Source: Marvania coccoides
Taxonomy: Eukaryota; Chlorophyta; Trebouxiophyceae; Chlorellales; Chlorellaceae
Direction of reading: 5' to 3'
Length of the DNA stretch: 64,000 nucleotides
Assembly: GCA_963854735.1 (NCBI GenBank)
Contig: OY978101.1
Location: 310,001-374,000, forward strand
Made by a program: the position numbers and the translations under genes. Below are positions 34,193 to 43,397 of this stretch, piece by piece; within the stretch, counting starts at the first letter, position 1; every line of letters starts with the position of its first letter. The notes beneath the pieces are model-generated. The model did not search any database and was not told where the DNA came from. It saw nothing but the letters and a program-made list of their open reading frames with translations.

Positions 34193-34616
34193 ATGGATGA
34201 AATGGTAGTATGTATGCAGTATGACGTTTTTTTTTTTTTGCAAGCTCACTTTCCTTTTCTTTTTACGTTTTCCCTTGATGATTTCAGTCCCTGCATGCTC
34301 GATTCGCTTTTGATACTAATCAATTAACCCCAACATTCCTCAAGTATCACTCTTCCTCCTCTGCATTGCACCATTTTTTTAATTTGCAAAACGAAAAGCG
34401 CCATTGGTTTACGCTCTCGTCGTGTAAAGAAGCATGCATCAACCAATAGAGAAGGAGGTTTAAACAGAATAAAATAAACATCAAATGGCAGTGGCAGGGC
34501 TAATTGCGCTGCGTGCTAAAATTACCGTAATTTTGTAGTACAACGGTAACAGAAAAACTGGCGGGCAACAAAACGGAATGAAAAATGCTTATACCGTTTT
34601 CAAATTTTGAGAGTTA
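34193..34616. other. Convergent 3' intergenic region
   Basis: 424 bp between stop codons of the MAP kinase (+) and the ubiquitin protease (-). AT-rich with a T run at 34228-34238. No gene seen. Confidence 0.6.
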
Positions 34617-36405
34617 TTAGGAAGGGTTTTTGCGAGTTTCGTTGGCAGCTGTCGCATGCGTTTCTGGGAGAGGAGGAGAGTCGGCTGCGGCTTTTGCCGC
34701 TCCGCTGTGCTGATTCACTGGCGGCGCCTCCATTTCGTAAAACAGCATCGCTGCATCCGCCTCCAGCACCTCCTCCACCTCTACATGCGACACCGACTCG
34801 TCAGACACCCGTACCCACGCAGCTGCATGCATATCGAAATCCTGCTTCGAGTGCTGAGCAGCAGCAGACGACTCTTTGGAAGCCTCACCGCTCCTTTCTT
34901 TATTTTCTTCCTCTTCCACATGGCTGGTACGGGGAGGGGTCTCCGCCGTCCTTTTGGCAATGCCCAAGTTGCGGTAGGTAACGTAATGCCCAGTACCAGC
35001 CGACAACCCAGAGTGTTCCACTACTGCCACTAACAAATAAGCAGAGCTGCTGGCAGCGCCTCTCACGGCGACCTGGAGGCGCAGCGGGGCGCGTACGTGG
35101 CCGCATACCTTCACCTGCAGTCCGGTGGGCGTCCAGAAGGACCGCCGGAGGTGCAGGGCCAGCAGCGGCGGCCACAGAGACACTGAACTCTGCCGAGTGG
35201 CGGGGCTGTGCTGCTTCAGCAGCGGCACCCCCGCTGCGCCGAACGCCGCCGCGATGGAGTGCTCACTCGGCAGCGGCGCCCCCGACGCAGCGCACCGCTG
35301 CAACTGCGCCAGCGCTGCTGCTTCAACTCCGGAATCTCGGGAGGTGGCGTTTTTTTCGCCGCTGCTTTCTTTTTCCCTAGCTTTCGGGGGCGGCGAACAG
35401 GGTCCTAGAATATCTTCCAGGCTGGCTTTGATGGAGCAGGCAGGACACTCTACCCCTTGCACTAGCTCGTACCGAAAGATTTGCTCAAAGCAGTGAGCAA
35501 GGCTGGTGCCGGGTGGGACCGCCGCCACCCCCAGCGGCGACACCGTGGGCGAGACGGGCAGCGGCAGCAGCAGGGTGGTGAACGGGGCGTGCTGCGTGGT
35601 GAAATGGTGGCGGCAGCGCAGGCATTGCATGTGGTGGGCGAGATGGCCTTCACAGGGGAGCCTGATGGAGCGCCAGCCAGCTAGAAGGGCGTCTGTCTGC
35701 TGCTGTGTGGGGTTGAGAATGGAGCGCAGGGCGGCGCGGGCGGTGAGATGCGGCTTGGCGAGGGCTGCAAACCCAGCAGCAAGCTCAGCGCTGCAAAACA
35801 CATTTTTTTTTTAAATGAAATTACAAAAGGTGTCATTTTAAGCAGTGAAGTGAGTATCGCTTACCTCAAAGCTTGTGCCAGAAGATCAAACGCCTCTGCA
35901 GCGTCGTGTTCAGCACCAGAGTCCAAAACGGCGCTCCCCAGAGAGTGTCGCAAGGAACGGAGGACAGGCTGGGCGGAGAGCGATCCTGGTTGGCTGCTAG
36001 TAGTTGGTTCAGGGGGCTGCAAGGCGTGCAGCAGGTCGAGCAGCCCTTGAGAGAGCGGAAGCTCCGCTCCCTCACCATCCGTGGCGGTGGTGTGAAGGAT
36101 GACCTGCCAGAGCGCGGAGATCACGGGTCAGGAGGCTGCAGATAATATCGTTGATTTGAACTTCAATAAATGAGCGGATACGCTACCTTCAAGGCACAGT
36201 CAAGTGTCTTCTGAAGGCGATCAGATGCAGAGAGAGCCTGAAAAAAAAGCAAAGGATTTGCGCTTCAGCTGCGCCCATCTATGTTGATAAAATGTTGCTT
36301 TGGTTTAAGGCAAGATACGCTAGTTCGTTCCTGCACAATAGTATTGAAATAGCAAACATTATTTTTGTTTCTGAGGCCTGGAGGTGCACCCGTTCGCTCT
36401 TCCAT
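34617..36405 (-). CDS. Ubiquitin-specific protease (USP/UBP family), divergent Cys box
   Basis: Exons 36405-36331 (or 36405-36337), 36237-36187, 36103-35865 and 35790-34617 join in frame to about 512 aa. The Cys box lies at the very N-terminus, GLRNKNNVCYFNTIVQ then ALSASDRLQ, with Cys18 as nucleophile. The His box is AGTGHYVTYRN, and the acidic partner is in WVRVSDESVSHVEVEEVL. USP finger and palm elements are seen as LPCEGHLAHHMQCLRCRHHF and VQGVECPACSIKASLED: two CxxC pairs that may bind zinc. The family removes ubiquitin from proteins. The Cys box departs from the usual GNTCYLNS, and the intron that cuts it has no canonical GT at the position the alignment prefers. Low-complexity Ser/Glu insertions are present. 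Activity is probable, not certain. Confidence 0.82.
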
Positions 36406-36832
36406 ATGTTTTATATTCTGAAATAAATTTGATAATAATATTAAATATTCAATGTTTGCAGCGCATCTCTAAGAAAACTGCCTGACTAGTCGAGACTAGT
36501 CGAGTACTCTTGTTGCAGTGTTCGAATTTTTTTCAACAGAAAAGTTGAGAGAAGAGATGTGCTCACTTGCCAGCATGGGTAAATGTTACGGATACATAAA
36601 TGGGGTAAAGCGCGCCCTGGGCAATGGCAAGAATTTTAAAATTTGCGAGCACTCCGCCGCCAACTCCGCTGCAACCAACTTCGTGTTTTTACACTCAAAC
36701 GGTGGCAAATCAAAAAGTAAAGTCAATTATAGCAGGATAGTGAGTTCGGATAGACAAAGAAAGTTTGTAAAGGCCAGCATGCGTTTGGTTCAACTTTCGC
36801 ATTCTCATTCGTTCTGGTTTGCATCCAGATTC
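36406..36832. promoter_or_regulatory. Upstream region of the ubiquitin protease, with tandem palindromic 10-mer
   Basis: 427 bp between the USP start codon and the lipase stop codon (both minus strand). It contains two adjacent copies of GACTAGTCGA at 36484-36503, each containing the palindrome GACTAGTC, 80-100 bp upstream of the USP start codon. No coding exon was recognised on either strand. Confidence 0.5.
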
Positions 36833-39800
36833 TCATTCTTGTTCCTGCTGCTGCTGCTGCTGCTGTGCTTCCTTCATTCCGCACAGTTCCCGGCACTGCC
36901 GCAGGCCCATCTCCGTGCGCTCCCTGGCCGACCGAGTCAACTCAGACGGCGACTCACCCCGCCTCAGCATCTCCTGCTCCTGCTCCTCCTTCTCCTTCCC
37001 TCCCATGCCGCTCAGAGCTGCTGGTGCCCCATCGCCGGGGCCTTCTTGCTCTGCTGAGACTGCTGAGACACGCACGGCGCCCGTTTCAACGTCTGCCGGC
37101 TGCTCCTGCTGTGCAGATGAGGGCTGCATCCCTCCAAACAGCGCCGCTGCAGCGGACTTCAGCAGCCTGAGCCCTGCGTCTCCTGTCCGGCGCATCGCCT
37201 TCAAAGAGCCGCGTTCCATGAGGGAGAGGGTCACGCCGGCGCGTTCCATCATCATTCTCATACCTGAAAATAAAATTATAACAACGTAAAAAAAAAACGT
37301 AAAAATTGATTGATTGAAAACAAAGAGACCCACACGGGGAGGACGCCAGCAGTATTGTCGTAATATTTACCTTCCTCCTCTGCCAGCTCCCGTACTGCCT
37401 TCTCCTCCCCCAGAGATTTTCCGCCAAACTGCGCCACCACCACCGCCACCATGGCGCGCTGGTAGCTGGTGAGATAGTGGTCGTTCAATGAACCCCCAGG
37501 CGTCCGGCGCAGCGAAAACTCAACGAAAGAGGGCCGCACTACCAAGTCGCCGCGCCTATTGATCAGCACCCGATGCCCCACGTGCTTATACCTACAATAA
37601 TTAGGAGCAAAAACAACGAGTTGACGACAAAAGGAAGAAAAATAAAATCGCGTCGTTAAAAAACAAGCTTCCTTGAGGAATGAAGAAAATCGACAAGTGG
37701 TTGAACTAGCAATATAAAATAGAGTAAATAATTGTTTGTTTTTTCGACTCACAGCACCAGGAATTTGCCAGCTCGGGTGATGACGTCATCGCTGTTGATG
37801 ACCTGCCACGTGTTGCTGACAGCGGTATTGTACAGCGCTGCCCACGCCCGATTCCCCACCCTCGGCGCGCCAAAAGTAATGCAAGTAATATCAACGTCTA
37901 GCGCAGCACACGGAGAATTTTGGGCCACGTCAAACGCGCACAGCAGTGCCAGAGCCCCGCCCAAAGAGTGCCCAGTGATGAACAGCTTCACAGGAGGGCG
38001 GCTCTCGCTCCCGCTGTCACCCTGCGCGCCTGACGCCTGGCAGCGGTTTAAAATATGCTGCACCCGCTCCAGCAGCCGCTGATTGAAGCCTTTCGCGGTG
38101 TAAGCCTTGAGAAACCCGCGGTGCACCATCGGCGCGGTGCCCAGCAGCACGGAGCCTGCCGCAGGCGGGTGCCTGGCGCGCCACGCTTGAAGATCTGCGG
38201 TTACGTTGGCGGCGGATGCGGTGCCACGAAACGCCACCACCACGGTCGCGGTTTCATCGTTCCAACCGATGACGGCCTTTGAGTCTAGCTGGCGCTCCCA
38301 GATGATGTCGAAGTGGCGCAGGTTGAACAGTGAGAGGGCGCTGGGTGGAGAGAACGGCGTGTTAGGAACCTGGCCTTGGTCGTAGGCCAAAAATGACCAG
38401 TACATCAGCTTGACTGCCGTCTCGAAGCAAAACAGCGGCTCGCAGTCCTGGGAGACCAGCCAGATGATCAAATTTAAGCTTTCATAATAGCAGGAGCATG
38501 GAGGCGATACAGAAATTTCAAAAAAAAAACTTTACCATGCAGAAGCCTTCGAAAGACTGAGGGGGGAGGGAGGAGGCGCGCTCAGAGCGCTTTCTTGAAA
38601 TTTCTTTCTCGCTCCACGCGAATTCCTGCAGCCAGACCTGCAGGATGGCGGCTTGCTCTGGCTGCAAAATTCACAAAGGTGATAATTTTTAGAAATCCAA
38701 TATTTTAGCATTCAATTCCTTTTGATTGTTGCTTAAAAGTGCGGTCATCTCTAATACCTTTTTGGGCGCTGCCAGGAACGCTTGGGTGATGGCGACGGCG
38801 GTCATCACCAGCTGCATGGGCGCAAATCCGTACCAGCTCAGCAGAAACGAGCCGCAAGAGTTGTAGTCAACGTAGAAAAACATCAAAATCGTGGCGATGA
38901 AGAAAGAAAACGCCAGGCCCCGGGATCGAACTTGAAACCGCAGTACAATGTTGCCGATGCGGTATTGGTTGTATGGCAGCGTGTAGAAAAACCCAAACGC
39001 GGAGAATATCACGAAAATGTACACGATGAGGTACAGCACAGTCGTGGCAAGTACGAGATTGGAAAGAACGTGGCCAGCGGTGGTGAAACCGCAGCTGTAG
39101 CTGGCGTCGCGGCAGCTCTGCCCAGGGAGAACGGGAGGCTGCGTGGCTGGGTGTCGCACGAGGTCGATGGTGAGAGCCAGCAGCAGCCCTTCGAGAGTTG
39201 CCCAAATGCTGAGCTTGGGCCAGTGCACCCACCAGGGGGCGTCTAAGGTGATTGGATCAGGGCGCCCAGAAGCTTTGGCTGGGGGGCGGGGGAGGGGGGG
39301 GGGGGGAGAAGGGAGGAGCAATTAAGGAGGAAAGAGATCTAGACGGACTACTAGAAATGAAGATAGAAAAAATAAACAAAAAACGAATAATTTCAATAAA
39401 TAGATCCTCGGGGTACACTGGGCATATGAAAAAATAGACGAAGCAAGCCTCAATCAAATGCCATGGCGGCGCTTACCAAGGCGGCCTCGCAGCGGCAACA
39501 TGTTTGAGGCTTGGACGAGGAACAGCAGAAACAGCGTGTTCCAAATGGTCCAGCTGACAAAAGAGGTCCACAGCGCCACGGGAGAAAACCACGAGCACAG
39601 GTGACTGAGTAGATACGCATTTGGCGCCAAAAACAAAACGCTGTTGGCCAGCTGCAGCAACAGCTCCGCAGTGGAAGCCTGCACGGCACGCAGCCTGCGG
39701 TGCGACCAGCGCTTGCCGGATTTATGGGCTCGGAAGACCCGGCGAGCAAACCAGGCGCTGGCAAGGAGGAGCGCCAGCAGCTGCGCCGACGCGAGCGACG

Positions 39801-40182
39801 CGTTGACGATGAACAGCGCATCGTGATTGAAAAATTCGCGCTCTTTGGTGGTCTTGAGCACCACGCCAGTGATTAACAGCGCAAAGCCGGCGAGAGTTGC
39901 CGCCCAGCTGAGGCGTGTGATTTTCTTGGTGATGCTCTCGGAGAGGCACTCTTGCTGCAAGATCACGTCGCGGGCGTCGTCATAGTGGGTGGCGGTAAAT
40001 TTGGCGGCGTTGGAGGAAGTGGCGCGTGAAAGCGCGGGCATAAAAGAGGCTGCAGCGGTGGTAGAAGCGCCCTGTGGGTGCATGGGCGCCTCGGCGGTAG
40101 AAGTGTCCTGTGGGTGCGTCGGCACCTCGGTGTCCTTTGGAATTGGTAACTCCATATTTTTATGTTTTTTGCGATGCTGCAT
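36833..40182 (-). CDS. Plant-type class-3 lipase with multi-span membrane N-terminus
   Basis: Exons 40182-39477, 39278-38758, 38661-38536, 38447-37753, 37591-37371 and 37263-36833 join in frame to 899 aa. The N-terminal half has about seven hydrophobic segments (for example LSWAATLAGFALLITGVVL, IWATLEGLLLALTIDLV, LVLATTVLYLIVYIFVIF and FFIATILMFFYVDY). The C-terminal half is an alpha/beta-hydrolase of the fungal lipase/class-3 type: VVAFRGTASAANV, nucleophile Ser612 in ITGHSLGGALALL, GAPRVGN, probable Asp in VINSDDVITR near 671, and a His in YKHVGHRVLI or NDHYLT. A 130-residue charged tail ends in a Gln run. This layout matches a family of plant membrane class-3 lipases, so an acylglycerol or glycerolipid hydrolase is likely. 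Substrate and membrane are unknown. An in-frame second ATG lies at 40155. Confidence 0.88.
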
Positions 40183-40834
40183 AGGGTGAAATCGTCTTTT
40201 ACTTGAGCACCCAAAGTGCTAATTCATTATATGTTCCATTGGTGGATCAGTCCTCGTCCAAAGTGATCATTAAATTTTGAATTTTTATTTATAAATTTTG
40301 TAGCGCCGTTTCCCTTTGCTCCTTGGCCTTTTTGAGGAATAACATCATACTTTTTTCTTCTTTCCGAAAGTTTCGCTTCAAGTCCCATTTTGCCTGTCAG
40401 CAAGCAATTCGCCCTGTTTTATTTCATTCTTTAAACACCAAGAGAAAAAAACGTAGATTTTGCAAACATGGGGTGCTTGTTGCTAATCAACATCCTATGC
40501 GAATGTCTAAATAGTTTAAAATCGCGCTATTTTTCAATCCCAGCCTGACTACCGTTGTTTTGATTGAAATTACAAGGTTCCGCAGCGTTGTTGATGACCA
40601 TCAAACACGTGTGAAGCGCCCTTTATTTTCTTTAAACCCATTTGCACTGTTTCTTGTTTGAATAATTTTAGTCGATATTTCCATATAGTTCCTGTCATTT
40701 GTTTCCTGGTATTCCTCTTCTTATTCGTTTCTTCTCTTATATTATTCGTCGGCATGGCCAGTCACATTTATCCCAAATCAAAAATTCGCAACATAGAAAA
40801 AAATATTGCAACTTTTGTTCTTTGCAAGTTAGAT
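40183..40834. other. Intergenic: lipase promoter and LRR-gene 3' flank
   Basis: 652 bp of AT-rich sequence between two minus-strand genes. It should hold the lipase promoter. No domain-bearing frame or RNA gene seen. Confidence 0.5.
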
Positions 40835-42263
40835 TCAATTTCTTTTTCCTCCCTCGGTCACAGCGCCCTCAGGAGGAAAGATCTTTGCGTTGGGCAGGTG
40901 CATCACCTCTGCGGGGATGCTGCGCAGCGGGTTTTGGTCCAGGTAGAGCTCTTTCAGGTCTGTGAGGGCCCCCAGTTCCTTGGGAATTGAGGTTATGGCG
41001 TTCCGGTCCAGCCACAGCTTTTGGAGCCCCGTCAACTGGGACAGCGACGGCGTCACCTCCTCCAGCCCACAATCGTACAGCCACAGCTCCTGCACACCAT
41101 GCAATAGAGGTAGACACACTCATTAGTAAACTGCCAGGCCGCACAACAGCAAAAACGTATTATTATAAAAAAAACTGGGCTTATGAAAATATAATGAACA
41201 TGAAAGCTATTATAATCTAATGACGATTATTATAATAAATAATTAAATAAAATATAAATACCTTGAGGCTCGTCAGGGCAGCCACGCACTCCGGAATGCG
41301 CTTCAGCTCCTTGTTCTGGTACAAGCTCAGCCTGCCGCACAGGCTCAGCTGCGCCAGCTCCTCTGGCAAATCGGTGAGACAGTTGGAGTGCAGCGATAAT
41401 GCATCCAACTCCACCAACTCTCCAAGCTCAGAGGGCAGCCGCTGCAGCTTGTTGATGTGCAAGCTCAGTCGCCTGAGCAGCTTGAGCTGGCCCACAGTAG
41501 GCGGCAGCTCCGACAGCTCGTTGCAATTCAAACTCAGCCATGTCAATGCTGTGCACCCTCCGATCGCAGCAGGCAGCTCCCTGAGCGCGTTGGAGTGCAG
41601 GGACAGGTGGTCCAGCGACCGCAGGCTGCTGACGGCATCCGGGAGCGCCTCCAAGCAACATGAGTGCGCGTCCAACCGCTGCAGCGCAGTGAGAGCGCCA
41701 ATTTCGCGAGGCAGGGCGATGAGACGACTGCATTCCGACACGTCCAGCCATTCGAGACCCGTTAGAGAAGAGATTTCGGCCGGCAGTGCAAGGATTGGGG
41801 TCAGATTCAGGCGGAGGTGGCGCAGGGACGTCAGCTTCGGGATCACAGGGGGCATGGCAGTGAAGATGTTGTTGTTAGCGAGCAGGGTGTCGAGGGAACT
41901 CAGGGAGGACAGCGCATCAGGCAAGGAGCGCAGGCCGTTTGAAGAAAGGATGAGCTTGGTGAGGTGGACAAGGGCGCCAGCGGCGGGCGGCAGCTCATCT
42001 AGAGACGCCTCCGCAAGGTTTCTGGACGAATCGGTGCAGCGAGTTAACACGTTAAAACATGAATATGGCTGTATTTTAGTGCTTTTACTTCGTATGAATA
42101 CAATTAAGCTAGTCTCTCACAGGTCGACTATCTGAGCTCCGTCGGCGGAGCGTTTCAGCCGAATGCGCCAGTCCTGTGGGTCGCCCTCCCACTCGGCTTG
42201 GATGCTGCTGTACAGCGGCGCCGCACTGCGGATCGCCAGCAACGCCTCGTGCTCTTCTTCCAT
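40835..42263 (-). CDS. Leucine-rich repeat protein (plant/SHOC2-like cytosolic LRR class)
   Basis: Exons 42263-42121, 42021-41262 and 41089-40835 join in frame to 385 aa. After a short acidic N-terminus (MEEEHEALLAIRSAAPLYSS) there are about fourteen consecutive LRRs of 23 residues with the pattern LxxLPxxLxxLxxLxxLxLxxN, for example LPDALSSLSSLDTLLANNN, LPAEISSLTGLEWLDVSEC and IPKELGALTDLKELYLDQN. No signal peptide, membrane helix, kinase or NB-ARC domain is visible. This resembles intracellular Ras-group LRR proteins (PIRL/SHOC2-like), which scaffold signalling proteins, but no partner can be named. The C-terminus caps with IFPPEGAVTEGGKRN. The promoter is shared with TAF13 (272 bp). Confidence 0.9.
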
Positions 42264-42535
42264 TTTATATTATTTTTTCGAATTGATTTGAAATTTTGAG
42301 TTATTTAATATTTACACCCCTGGTGGCTGCGCTGGCAGCTAGATACTGATGGTCGCGACTGTATTAAGTGATTGTAGTGGCATTTTGGGGTTTGCTGGCC
42401 AAAAGATCGAGACGATCAATCGTCGAGCGCAAGCGCGCTTTTCATACCTGTGAAGGCGTTTCCTTTGCAATTATGCTGTCTTTGAATCTTTACAAATAAC
42501 TGAACTCGAATTGGAACACGCACACGACGCGCAAA
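42264..42535. promoter_or_regulatory. 272-bp divergent promoter, LRR gene / TAF13
   Basis: Start-to-start interval of two divergently read genes. Its TAF13-proximal half has AT-rich and GATCGAGACGATC-type short symmetry near 42405-42417. No element can be assigned. Confidence 0.4.
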
Positions 42536-43183
42536 ATGGCCGCAGCTCCAAAACGACAAAAAATGACCGCTGGTGAAGCCGAGGAAGCAGCAGCAGCCGA
42601 AGGCACTAATCTCAAAGGAATTTTCTCGAAAGAATGTGAGCCTTCACGCGTCTGCTGCGCTTGAAATCCAGAAAATTTTGACCCACTTTTCAAAAACTAA
42701 TCACCGCCGTTCCTTCCTCTCTCTGTCTATCTCTCGGCAGTGAGCTCGTTGATGTACGCCTTTGGAGACGACATTAAAAGCCGTCCAGATACACTAGACC
42801 TCGTGGAGGTGCGCAGTTGCCCAACCCTGTCATCTGCCCTTCTCCTTCAACGCTAATTTATTTTCTTCTTCTCTTGCGCCCCACGGCCGCAGGATATAGT
42901 GATTGAGTACTCCAGCGGCGTGCTGCGACGGGCCATGGACCTGGCTACGCTGCGGGGGAAGACTAAGCCGCCGTTGAAAGGCGCAGGCGCAGTGACAGCC
43001 GAAGACGTGCTGGCAGTTGTTCGAAGAGACCCCAAAAAGGCCGACCGGGTGAAGGAGCTGTTTGAGATGAAAAAGCTGATCGACAAGATGAAGACTGTGG
43101 CGGAAGACGTGAGAGAAGCGGGGCTCATTGACGTGGACAAACTGAAAACGCTGGCCAATTTGACCGAAGGGGAAAACGACTGA
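42536..43183 (+). CDS. TAF13: TFIID subunit TAF13
   Basis: Exons 42536-42635, 42741-42808 and 42893-43183 join in frame to 152 aa. The histone-fold core is clear: IFSKELSSLMYAFGDD, then DLVEDIVIEYSSGVLRRAMDLA, then VTAEDVLAVVRRDPKKADRVKEL. TAF13 pairs with TAF11 in TFIID and supports promoter recognition by RNA polymerase II. The segment between the histone-fold helices has an insertion (LRGKTKPPLKGAGA) where other species have about six residues, and the C-terminus is extended by about 35 residues (KTVAEDVREAGLIDVDKLK). It is followed 214 bp later by the YyaL-type gene on the same strand. Confidence 0.94.
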
Positions 43184-43397
43184 ATTTTGTCAACAGTGTA
43201 AGCATGGTGGGGAAAAGTACTCTGGGAGGAGAGAGGAGAGGCAGGGCTGCTTGGGAGCCTAAAAAAAAAGGAAGCGCCACGAGAAGGGCTTAGGGAGAGC
43301 CAGCATATGCCCAAGAGAGCCCAGAAAGAGAGAAAAATTGCGAGTACATTTTATTGCGGGAACACAGCGTATGCTGTGATTTTCCTTCTTCTTCCTG

